DNA of 64,000 nt, from assembly GCF_020567525.1 (NCBI RefSeq), contig NZ_JAJCVI010000005.1:248001-312000 (forward strand), read 5' to 3'. Positions 55,330-62,884 of this stretch are shown piece by piece. The notes beneath the pieces are model-generated. The model made no database searches and was not told the DNA's origin. It saw only the letters and a program-made list of their open reading frames with translations. Position numbers and translations under genes: made by a program. This stretch comes from Halorubellus salinus (GTDB lineage Archaea > Halobacteriota > Halobacteria > Halobacteriales > Natrialbaceae). Position 1 is the stretch's first letter; each line of letters starts with the position of its first letter.

Positions 55330-58191
55330 TTACTCGATGTGGACGGCGGGCCGGTACGGCTGCGCGCGGTCGGCCTTGTCGGCGGGGTCGACGACGTCGT
55401 CGCCGCCTTCGGTGTAGACCTCGACGGTGGCGTCGAACTCGCGGCCGAGGAAGTCCGCGGCCGCCTCGTAGACGTCGCGTTCGTCGACGCCAGCGAGCGC
55501 GTCCAGTTCGTCGTCGTCGCGTTCGCGGACGAACTCGACGAGGTCCTGGGCGAGGTCGTTCACCGCGTTGCCTTTCTCGCGCAACTCGGGGTCGCTCATC
55601 ACTTCGCTCATCACCTGGCCGACGTCGCTCCCGACGTCGCGGACGGTGTCGAGGACGTCGTACTTCCAGTCGGCTGCGGCGTAGACGCGGACGACGTCGG
55701 GGTCGGTGTCGGTGACGTCGACGATGTCGTTCACGTCCGCGGTCAGGTCCTCGACGAGGCGTTCCTCGACGAGCACGCTCTCGTCGACGAACGCGTCGTC
55801 GACCGCGGGCCACGCGGCGTCCTCCGCGGGTTCGCCCGTGATGTCCTCGTGGAGTTCGTTCGCCATGAACGGCGTGAACGGCGCGAGCAGCTTCAGGCGC
55901 GTCTCGAGGACGCGACGCTGCGTCCACCGCGCACCCGGTGCGTCGAGGTCGCGGCGCCGACGGTACCAGCGCAGGTCCTCCTCCAGGTTGTAGAACGCCG
56001 CCTGGCTCGCGGTGCGCGTCTCGAAGTTCTCCATCGCCTCCGTGACAGTCGCGACGGTCTCCTGGAGGCGCGCGAGCAGCCACCGGTCGGCCTGCACGAG
56101 CGCGTCGCGGTCGCCCTCGGGAGCGTCCACGACCTCCCGGGCGCGCCGCCAGAACCGCTCGAGCTGGTCCTGGGTCGTCTCGACCTGGTCGTCGCGCCAG
56201 TCGTAGTCCTGCCAGGGCTCCGCGGAGTTCATCAGGAAGAACCGGACGGTGTCCGCGCCGTAGTTCGAGATGGCCTCCCCGGGGAGGACGACGTGGCCCT
56301 TCGACGAACTCATCTTCTCGCCCTCCAGCAGCCCCATGCCCATCACGGTGATGCCCTCCGGCCAGTTGTCCGGGTCGAACAGCTCGGCGTGATGGAACAG
56401 GAAGAACGTCAGGTGGTTGTTCACGAGGTCGTTCGCCGAACACCGGTAGTCGACGGGATACCAGTAATCCCACTCCTCGCGCAGTTCCAGCGCCTGCTCG
56501 GGTGCCTCGCCCTCGACCGCGTCCGCGCCGTAGAACAGCGCGTCGAAGAACTCCTGCGTGAGGTCCTCGACGGGCACGTCCGAGATGCGGTGCGCGATCG
56601 TGTAGTACGCCATGTAGATCGTCGAGTCCGACAGCGGCTCGATGACGAAGTCCTCGTCCCACGGCAGTCGCGTGCCGAGGCCGTAGTTCCGGATGCACGG
56701 CCACTCGTTCAGCCAGTCGACGGTGTGGTCGTACTGCTCTCTGGTGTTGTCCGGGATGGCGTCGAGCTGGGCGACCGCGTCGTGGGCCTTCCGCTTCCAG
56801 TCGGCGTCGTTGTACCGGAGGAACCACGTGTCCTGCTTCGCGACCTCGACGTCGCCGCCGCACCGGCAGACGACCTCCTCCGAGAACTCCTGCATCGTGT
56901 CGAACGCCTCGCCGAGGTACGCCTCCTTGAACTCGTCGCGGACGTCCTCGACGACGCCACCGGCGAACTCGCCGTAGTCGTCGTGGAGTTCACCGGAGTG
57001 GAACTCGGCGTTGTAGAGGTCCTGCGTGACCGACTCCAGTTCGGGGTCCTCGCTCGACGTGATGCCGGCGTCCTCGACCGCGGACTTCGCGGGGATGTCG
57101 CCGTACCCTTCGATGTCGAGGATGGGGATGGGTTCGATGGCGTCGACGGCCGCGGGGTCGATGCCGTACTGCTCCATGCGTGCGTCGTCGGCCTTCGCCT
57201 CCTGCAGCGCGAGGTAGTCGTCGGGCGAGTGCGCGGGGACGCTCATCACGACGCCCGTCGCGTTGTCCGCGTCCACGAACCCGGCGGGGAGGACGAGCAC
57301 CTCGTCGCCCGTGACGGGGTTCGTCACCGTCTCGCCGACGAGCGCCTCGCCGCTGTACTCGTAGCGCACCTCGACGTCCCGACCCTGCAGGTCGAGCTTG
57401 CGCGCCGCCTGCGCCGAGACGAACCAGAACTCGCCGTCCACTTCGGCGACGACGTACTCTGCACCTGGGTCGATGTACGCGTTCGTCACGCCACGCACCG
57501 TCTCCGGCCGCAGCGTCGCCATCGGCACCGTCACGTCGGCGTCGTCGATGGTCGCGCCGAACTCGACGAGCGTGTACTCCTGGAACTCCGCCTCCTCGCC
57601 CTCGAGGATGTCGTGCGTGGTGACCGGCTGGTCCTCGTTCGTGCAGTACTTCACCGGATGCAGGCCCTTCTCGAGCAGCCCGCGCTCTTTGAGGGTGCGG
57701 TACTGCCAGGAGATGAACTGCGAGTACCGGTCGTCGTTCGTCGTGAACTCCCGGCGCCAGTCGATGCTGAGGCCGAGGTCCTGCATCCCCTTCTTGTAGT
57801 GCTCCTCGATGAAGTGCCGCGCGAACCCCATCGGCGTCTCCAGGTCCTGGAGGGTGTCCTCGTCGACGTTGTACGTGTTCTTGAGGACGTCCAACTGCTC
57901 CTCCTCACCCTTCTTCAATCGCTCGACGGCACCGATGATGGGCGTCCCCGTGACGTGCCACGCGATCGGGAACAGGACGTTGTCGCCCTGCAGACGTCGA
58001 TAGCGCGCGTAGACGTCCGGGACCGTGTACGTTCGGGCGTGCCCGATGTGCATCCCGCCGCTCGGGTAGGGATAGGGGACGGTGACGAACGTCGTCTCCT
58101 CGTCGCCCGCGGGGTCGGCCTCGTACCGGCCCTGCTCGCGCCATCGCGACCGCCACTTCGACTCCAACTCCTGGGGGTCGTACTCGCTCAT
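55330..58191 (-). CDS. leuS: Leucine--tRNA ligase
   Basis: A class I synthetase of 953 residues. HIGH (MHIGHARTYT, 48-51) and KMSSSKG (about 627) are present. The CP1 editing domain (about 200-420) includes TLRPETVRGVTNAYI and the threonine-rich region typical of post-transfer editing. EVVCRCGGDVEV and the C-terminal anticodon-binding domain follow. Length and motif order fit archaeal/eukaryotic LeuRS. Start at ATG 58191, with a TATA-like element 21-31 bases upstream. Confidence 0.97.
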   Translation of the reverse strand: MSEYDPQELESKWRSRWREQGRYEADPAGDEETTFVTVPYPYPSGGMHIGHARTYTVPDVYARYRRLQGDNVLFPIAWHVTGTPIIGAVERLKKGEEEQLDVLKNTYNVDEDTLQDLETPMGFARHFIEEHYKKGMQDLGLSIDWRREFTTNDDRYSQFISWQYRTLKERGLLEKGLHPVKYCTNEDQPVTTHDILEGEEAEFQEYTLVEFGATIDDADVTVPMATLRPETVRGVTNAYIDPGAEYVVAEVDGEFWFVSAQAARKLDLQGRDVEVRYEYSGEALVGETVTNPVTGDEVLVLPAGFVDADNATGVVMSVPAHSPDDYLALQEAKADDARMEQYGIDPAAVDAIEPIPILDIEGYGDIPAKSAVEDAGITSSEDPELESVTQDLYNAEFHSGELHDDYGEFAGGVVEDVRDEFKEAYLGEAFDTMQEFSEEVVCRCGGDVEVAKQDTWFLRYNDADWKRKAHDAVAQLDAIPDNTREQYDHTVDWLNEWPCIRNYGLGTRLPWDEDFVIEPLSDSTIYMAYYTIAHRISDVPVEDLTQEFFDALFYGADAVEGEAPEQALELREEWDYWYPVDYRCSANDLVNNHLTFFLFHHAELFDPDNWPEGITVMGMGLLEGEKMSSSKGHVVLPGEAISNYGADTVRFFLMNSAEPWQDYDWRDDQVETTQDQLERFWRRAREVVDAPEGDRDALVQADRWLLARLQETVATVTEAMENFETRTASQAAFYNLEEDLRWYRRRRDLDAPGARWTQRRVLETRLKLLAPFTPFMANELHEDITGEPAEDAAWPAVDDAFVDESVLVEERLVEDLTADVNDIVDVTDTDPDVVRVYAAADWKYDVLDTVRDVGSDVGQVMSEVMSDPELREKGNAVNDLAQDLVEFVRERDDDELDALAGVDERDVYEAAADFLGREFDATVEVYTEGGDDVVDPADKADRAQPYRPAVHIE

Positions 58192-58211
58192 GGACTCGAA
58201 TTCACGCGGCC

Positions 58212-58222
58212 GATGTATAAGC
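58212..58222 (-). promoter_or_regulatory. TATA-like element for leuS
   Basis: On the minus strand this reads GCTTATACATC, 21-31 bases before the leuS ATG at 58191. It fits a leaderless transcript. Confidence 0.55.
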
Positions 58223-58397
58223 ACTCTCAACTCTATCGCGGGACTGTACCGACGCTCGTCGACCGCTCGCAGGTCCGTTCTGGTGCACGCTCGACGCGAC
58301 GGCCTCCACCCCCGAAAGGCGTCTGGGATGACAGGTCCGGCTGTCTGCCCGACGTGCGACGCCGAAGGTTAAGGCCCCCGCGGTCCAGCTCCAGCTC

Positions 58398-58916
58398 GTG
58401 GGGGAGTTCGCACGAACGCTCCAGACCGCACTCCGCGACGGCCTCGCCGCGCGAGCGACCGCGTTCGAGTGGAGCGAGGAGTACGGCGTCGGCGGCACGC
58501 CCGTGGACGTCGCCGGCGTCACCGCCGAGAGCGACCGCGGTCCACCGCACGACGACGCCCCGAGCGTCCTCGTCGCGGTGGAACTCGAAGTGCGGCGCGC
58601 GGACCCCGCGAACAACACCGTGAAACTCCTCCGGAACCTCGAGACCGGCGCGCTCGACCGCTTCGACCGCGTCGTCGTCTGCCAGGTCTTCACCGCGTAC
58701 TACGACCTCGTGAACGGCGGCGTGAGTACGAAACGCGAGAACGCGACGTTCGTCGGGCGCCTCGCCGCCGACGCACACGAGCACGTGAGCTATCACGCCG
58801 TCGACCTGCCCGTCGACCCACCGAAGCGTGGGGCCGACCCGCCGGATGGATGGGAGGCGAGCGTCGCGGACGCCGTCCGGGCGGTCGAACGCGCCGTCGA
58901 CGACGCGAGCGGTTAG
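58398..58916 (+). CDS. Uncharacterised protein with possible nuclease-like core
   Basis: A 172-residue protein starting with GTG. The segment VLVAVELEVRRADPANNTVK followed by LLRNLE has the look of a restriction-endonuclease-like strand-helix (Glu and Glu before a Lys), and RFDRVVVCQVFTAYYDLVNG gives a second strand pair. Whether it has catalytic residues cannot be decided. The last four bases overlap the end of the Hsp20 gene, tail to tail. Divergent from leuS. Confidence 0.65.
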   Translation: MGEFARTLQTALRDGLAARATAFEWSEEYGVGGTPVDVAGVTAESDRGPPHDDAPSVLVAVELEVRRADPANNTVKLLRNLETGALDRFDRVVVCQVFTAYYDLVNGGVSTKRENATFVGRLAADAHEHVSYHAVDLPVDPPKRGADPPDGWEASVADAVRAVERAVDDASG

Positions 58917-59326
58917 TTGATGTCGATGCTGTGCCCGTCGACCTCGTCGGTCGCCTTCGGGAGCGTCACGGTGAGCGTGCCGTTGTTGTAACTCGCTGCG
59001 ATCTCGTCCTCGACGACCGGGTCGGGGACGCGGACGGTTCGGCTCGCGGACTCGCTGCGTTCCCGGTGGACGTACGTCCCGGCGTCCTCGTCCGTCTCCT
59101 CGGATTCCTCCTCGCGCGAGGCGTCGATGCGGAGGTCGCCGTCGGCGAACGTCAGGTCGATGTCGTCGACGGCGTACCCGGGGAGGTCCGCGACGACGGT
59201 GTACTCGTCGCCGTGGTCCTGCATGTCCACGGGGACGGCGTTGAACTCGCCGAGGTCCCCGGTCTCGAGTTGTCGGCTCATCCGGTCGAACATGTCCTCT
59301 AGCTCGTCGAAGGGATTCCGTCGCAT
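58913..59326 (-). CDS. Hsp20 / alpha-crystallin small heat shock protein
   Basis: An ATP-independent holdase of 137 residues. The N-terminal helix MRRNPFDELEDMFDRMSRQL leads into the alpha-crystallin domain: VDMQDHGDEYTVVADLPGYA, VDDIDLTFADGDLRIDASRE and the closing AASYNNGTLTVTLPK, the conserved A-x-x-x-N-G-x-L-x-V/I motif. The mid loop is acidic (EEESEETDEDAG). A TATA-like GATTTATTACGC lies about 30 bases before the ATG at 59326. Start at that ATG; the longer frame upstream is not conserved. Confidence 0.93.
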   Translation of the reverse strand: MRRNPFDELEDMFDRMSRQLETGDLGEFNAVPVDMQDHGDEYTVVADLPGYAVDDIDLTFADGDLRIDASREEESEETDEDAGTYVHRERSESASRTVRVPDPVVEDEIAASYNNGTLTVTLPKATDEVDGHSIDIN

Positions 59327-59418
59327 GACAGAGGACAGTTCAGCGGCGCGCGTAATAAATCTCGTCCCGCGGCCGGGCCGACGCCCGGTCCCGGAACCGG
59401 CGATGGGCCGCGTCGCGG

Positions 59419-59892
59419 TCAGGCGGCCGCGACCGCGTCCAGGAGTTCTTCGTACGGCGGTTCGGTCGCCGGGTCGTCGGCCTCCCACGCGAACGTGACC
59501 GTCCCGTCGTCGTCGAGGACGAACACCGCGCGGTTCGCGACGCCGTGCAGGCCGAGGGGCTCGATGTCGATATCGAGGTCGTACGCGCGGATGACCTCGC
59601 GACTCGTGTCGCTCACGAGGCCGAAGCCGAGGTCGTACTCGTCGGCGAACGCGCCCAGCGAGAACGGCGAGTCGGCGCTGATGCCGAACACGGTCGCGCC
59701 CGCCGCCGCGAAGTCCTCGGCGTGCTCGTCGAGCGCCACCATCTCGTTCGAGCACGGCGGCGTGAACGCCCCCGGGAAGAACGCGAGGACGACGGGGCCG
59801 TCGCCGAGGTGCTCGGAGAGGTCGAACTGCTCGTGGTCGCTGTCGCCGACCGTTGCGGTGAACGTCGGCGCGGAATCACCTGTTGTTACCAT
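59419..59892 (-). CDS. Peroxiredoxin (AhpC/TSA family)
   Basis: Reduces peroxides through a cysteine. The protein has 157 residues with the peroxidatic Cys47 in FFPGAFTPPCSNEMVALDEH, the P-x3-T-x2-C motif. A resolving cysteine is not obvious, so it may be a 1-Cys or atypical form. The remaining segments (GISADSPFSLGAFADEYDLG, NRAVFVLDDDGTVTFAW) complete the thioredoxin fold. Start at ATG 59892; a GTG one codon upstream is possible. Confidence 0.93.
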   Translation of the reverse strand: MVTTGDSAPTFTATVGDSDHEQFDLSEHLGDGPVVLAFFPGAFTPPCSNEMVALDEHAEDFAAAGATVFGISADSPFSLGAFADEYDLGFGLVSDTSREVIRAYDLDIDIEPLGLHGVANRAVFVLDDDGTVTFAWEADDPATEPPYEELLDAVAAA

Positions 59893-59960
59893 CACCTACG
59901 TCGACGGGCGCCATCGGCCTAACGAGCGCCCCGAAGTGGTTCGGGTGCCGGCCGTGGCCG

Positions 59961-60785
59961 TCACGAGACGACGGTCTTCACGTCGTACGACCCGAGTTCG
60001 CGCACCCACCCGTTCTCGCAGAGGTCGCGGACGACCGCGAGCGCCTCCTGGGTTCGGTCCTCGTAGAGGCCCCCCTCGACGTCGAGGTGGAAGCAGTAGT
60101 CGCCGAGGCGCTCGCCGCTCGGCCGGGACTCGACGCGCGTGAGGTTCACGTCCCGCTCCGCGAACGGTTCCAGGAGTTCCAGGAGCAGCCCGGGGTAGTT
60201 CGCGTTCGGGTAGACGACGAACGTCGACTTCCCGCCGGCCTCGGACCTCTCGTCGGGGCCCGCGATGGCGAAGAACCGCGTCGCGTTCGAGGTGCGGTCC
60301 TGGACGTCCTCGGCGAGCACGCGGAGCGCACCCTCTCCCGGTTCGTCGTCGGCGTTGTCCGGATGCGCGATGGCCGCGACGGCGGCGTCCTCGCGAGCGC
60401 GCTCCACGCCGGTCGCGGTCGACGCCACCGCCTCCTGGTGGACGTCCGGGTACGCGTCGTCGAGGAACCCGCGGCACTGCGCGAGCGCCTGCGGGTGACT
60501 CGCCACCACGTCGAAGTCCTCGCGTTGCGCGAGCAACGCGTGCTTGATCGGCGTCACGACCTCCTGCGTGACGGCGACGTCGTAGTCAGCGAGCGCGTCC
60601 AGCGTCTCCGTCACCGACCCCTCGATGGAGTTCTCGATAGGGACCACGCCCCGGTCGGCGTCCCCGGACGCGACCGCCTCGACGATGCTCGTCACGGACT
60701 CGCGGAACGACACCTCGCCGTCGCTGACGGCACGTGCGGCGCGATGCGAGTACGTCCCCGACGGACCGAGCGTCACAGTCGACAT
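59961..60785 (-). CDS. pheA: Prephenate dehydratase
   Basis: Converts prephenate to phenylpyruvate in phenylalanine synthesis. The 274-residue protein has the catalytic domain (about 1-180): TLGPSGTYSHRAARAV, VVPIENSIEGSVTETLD, and the active-site NATRFFAI. The C-terminal ACT domain (about 190-270) with TRVESRPSGERLGDYCFHLD carries the ESRP phenylalanine-binding motif, so feedback inhibition is expected. It has no chorismate mutase fusion. Standing alone on the minus strand. Confidence 0.96.
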   Translation of the reverse strand: MSTVTLGPSGTYSHRAARAVSDGEVSFRESVTSIVEAVASGDADRGVVPIENSIEGSVTETLDALADYDVAVTQEVVTPIKHALLAQREDFDVVASHPQALAQCRGFLDDAYPDVHQEAVASTATGVERAREDAAVAAIAHPDNADDEPGEGALRVLAEDVQDRTSNATRFFAIAGPDERSEAGGKSTFVVYPNANYPGLLLELLEPFAERDVNLTRVESRPSGERLGDYCFHLDVEGGLYEDRTQEALAVVRDLCENGWVRELGSYDVKTVVS

Positions 60786-60970
60786 ACGCCCCGCTACCCG
60801 GCCGGGCGAGAAAAGACCGTCGGGGCCGACAGACGTTGCTGTCGCCGCTCGCTCGCGACAGTCACCCTCGTCGACACCGCCCGGAGCGACCCCGTGGCGG
60901 TCGTCGTCGCGGCCGTCACCGTCGACCGAGCGTGAACCCCCCGAGGCGGCGGGAGTCGAGACGGCGGGAG

Positions 60971-61171
60971 TCAGACGCGCTCGACTGACCCGTCGGCCTC
61001 GCCGGTCTCGTCGTCCTCGCTGCCCTCGTCACGACCGAACGCGAACGCGAACGCGAGGAACACGACGCCGAGCGTGACGAACGTCGACCACACGATACCG
61101 CCCGCGACGGTCGACGACGCGACGCCGATGGCGAGGAACGTGATACCGACCGCGAGGAACGCCTTGTTCAT
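60971..61171 (-). CDS. Small membrane protein with acidic tail
   Basis: A 66-residue protein, MNKAFLAVGITFLAIGVASS, with two hydrophobic helices and an acidic end (GRDEGSEDDETGEADGSVER). Such two-helix proteins are frequent in haloarchaea and uncharacterised. Start at ATG 61171. About 185 bases downstream is the pheA start on the same strand. Confidence 0.68.
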   Translation of the reverse strand: MNKAFLAVGITFLAIGVASSTVAGGIVWSTFVTLGVVFLAFAFAFGRDEGSEDDETGEADGSVERV

Positions 61172-61287
61172 GCGTCGTCTTGGGGCGACGACCGCATAGC
61201 CGTTGCGTCGACCGTCGCGACCGGCAGACGCCCACCACGGGCACCGGTGCGCGAGCGTTTTTCGCGCTGGCGGCCGAACCCGAGCGC

Positions 61288-61626
61288 ATGGAGGTCGTTC
61301 CAGAAGCCGCGGTCGAGAGCACCGAAGCGGTCGACGACGTACACCTGAAACTCCTCGCCGGCGGGACGGAGGCGAACGTCCAGCACTTCCGCATCGACCC
61401 GGGCGCGGTCGTCCCCGAGCACAGCCACCCCAACGAACAGGTCGGCTACCTCGTCTCGGGCACCCTCGAGTTCCACGTCGACGGCGAGACCATCGCGCTC
61501 GAATCGGGCGACTCCTACGCCATCCCCGGCGACGAACCCCACGGCGCCGAGAACCCCGGCGACGACCCGGCCGTCGGCATCGAGGTGTTCAGTCCACCGC
61601 GCGAGGACCCCGACTGGCGGAGCTGA
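61288..61626 (+). CDS. Cupin-domain protein, 112 residues
   Basis: A single cupin barrel: NVQHFRIDPGAVVPEHSHPN gives two His and the later EQVGYLVSGTLEFHVDG the Glu, and GDSYAIPGDEPHGAENPGDD the last His of the usual 3-His-1-Glu metal site. Such stand-alone cupins bind small ligands, sometimes as dioxygenases. Start at ATG 61288. No neighbour suggests a pathway. Confidence 0.88.
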   Translation: MEVVPEAAVESTEAVDDVHLKLLAGGTEANVQHFRIDPGAVVPEHSHPNEQVGYLVSGTLEFHVDGETIALESGDSYAIPGDEPHGAENPGDDPAVGIEVFSPPREDPDWRS

Positions 61627-61933
61627 CCGGTCCCCGCGCGAGCGGCCCGAGTCGGTCGAACGGTGGACCGGCAGGGTTATGCGTCGACGCCAGCGACCGT
61701 CAGGTAGACGGCACGGACGGCAGCACCTTTCAGCCCGCGTGCTCTGCACGTGGCGCGACCGCTGACCGGCCTACCCCGTCTACTCTACACGCCACGGAGC
61801 GACAGCTATCGCGTTCTTCGGGCGAAATCGTCCCGTCAGCGACGGGGTCGGGGACGCGGGTGGCGGACGCGAGACGAAAGCGCACACGGCGCGTCCGGGA
61901 TGGACGCGGCGGCCCGCGTTCGAGGGCGGGGCG
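61627..61933. other. Intergenic stretch between the cupin and the HU-like gene
   Basis: About 307 bases between the ends of two convergent genes. Short frames exist but are Arg/Ser-rich and not convincing. I see no repeat or RNA gene in it. Confidence 0.4.
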
Positions 61934-62698
61934 TCAGTTGACCTGTCCCGACAGTTCCGCGCCGGCCTTGAACTTCACGACGTTCTTCGCGGCGATCTTG
62001 ATCTCCTTGCCAGTCTGGGGGTTCCGGCCGGTTCGCGCCGAGCGCTTCGAGATGCTGAACGACCCGAACCCGGGCAGCGAGAGGTCGTCGTCGCGCTGGA
62101 GTGCAGTCGTTGCGACGACGACGAACGCGTCGAGGAACGCTCGGACGGCCTTCGGCGCGAGTCGGGTCTCGCGAGCGAGTCGGTCCGCGTCGATCGGGCA
62201 GCCGTCCACGGGGTCGCACGCGCGGCCACGACCGCGGCGGCGCTTGCGGCGTGCGCGATGCCGGCGCCGGTCGCCCTCGCCAGGAACGAGGTCGAGCGCG
62301 GCAGCGAGTTCGTCGCCGCAGCGGAACCGGACGACGTTCTTCGCGGCGCTCTCGATCTCCTTGCCCGTCTGGGGGTTGCGGCCGGTTCGCGCCGAGCGCT
62401 TCGAGATGCTGAACGACCCGAATCCGGACCAGGCGACGCGGTCACCGGCCGCCAGGGCCTTCGTGGTCGCGTCGAGGAACCCGTCCAGGGCCTTCTTCGA
62501 GTCCGCCTTCGAGAGACCGCTCTTCGAGGCGATCGCTTCGACGAGTTCCGGCCGCTCTCCCGCCGCGACCTGCCCGGTCGCGGCCGGTAGCCCGAACGCC
62601 AGCACCGCCGACGCCGCGGCGCCTCGCCGTAGCACGGCGCGCCGCGAGACGCCCGTCTGGTGTGTGGTATCGTTGTTCACGACGTGTTCACGCGCCAC
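61934..62698 (-). CDS. Tat-signal tandem HU/IHF-like DNA-binding protein
   Basis: A 254-residue protein with an exceptional layout. Residues 18-46 form a twin-arginine signal: SRRAVLRR, the hydrophobic stretch GAAASAVLAFGLPAA and a likely VAA cleavage site. Two HU-type domains follow (about 48-136 and 168-251); both contain GFGSFSISKRSARTGRNPQT followed by GKEI, the HU signature and DNA-binding arm. Between them is a linker with RRRHRARRKRRRGRGR (144-159) and two cysteines (161, 167). One chain could form the HU saddle that normally needs two. Start is GTG: 62698 is nearly leaderless relative to the TATA-like element, 62680 is an alternative. HU is bacterial in origin and rare in haloarchaea; export would place it outside the cell. 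Confidence 0.85.
   Translation of the reverse strand: MAREHVVNNDTTHQTGVSRRAVLRRGAAASAVLAFGLPAATGQVAAGERPELVEAIASKSGLSKADSKKALDGFLDATTKALAAGDRVAWSGFGSFSISKRSARTGRNPQTGKEIESAAKNVVRFRCGDELAAALDLVPGEGDRRRHRARRKRRRGRGRACDPVDGCPIDADRLARETRLAPKAVRAFLDAFVVVATTALQRDDDLSLPGFGSFSISKRSARTGRNPQTGKEIKIAAKNVVKFKAGAELSGQVN
61977..62073 (-). repeat. Near-identical 97-base copy in HU domain 2
   Basis: This stretch, coding for the HU signature arm of the second domain, matches 62331-62427 in the first domain with only five mismatches in 97 bases. The domain parts outside it have diverged strongly. Confidence 0.93.
62331..62427 (-). repeat. Near-identical 97-base copy in HU domain 1
   Basis: Partner of 61977-62073. 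Same orientation, 354 bases apart; about 95 percent identical. Encodes the arm from SGFGSFSISKRSARTG through KNVV of the first HU domain. Confidence 0.93.
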
Positions 62699-62713
62699 AG
62701 AAGCATAACTATG

Positions 62714-62724
62714 CCGTAAATATC
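62714..62724 (-). promoter_or_regulatory. TATA-like element for the HU-like gene
   Basis: On the minus strand this is GATATTTACGG. Its AT core lies 19-26 bases before GTG 62698 and 37-43 before GTG 62680, so either start could be served. Confidence 0.45.
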
Positions 62725-62884
62725 CGTCTCGGTATGAGTCGTTCGTGGCTGCGAACCCCCAGCACCGAAACCTGCGTCGAAACCGAAGCCGAGACCAGCG
62801 TCGAACCGGAGCCGGGACCCGCGACGTTCGGCTGGCGTGCGTCGAACCGGGAGCGGAACGGTCGGTGAAGGAGTCGGCGGTGCG

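Noticed and set aside
61750-61941. 63-codon frame between the cupin and HU genes
   Set aside because: Arg/Ser-rich, overlaps the end of the HU gene antisense, no family resemblance and no promoter-like element.
62734-62868. Short plus-strand frame divergent from the HU gene
   Set aside because: A 44-codon frame starting MSRSWLRTPS lies between the HU gene and lpdA, but the nearest TATA-like element is too close to its ATG, and composition is low-complexity. Not strong enough to call.
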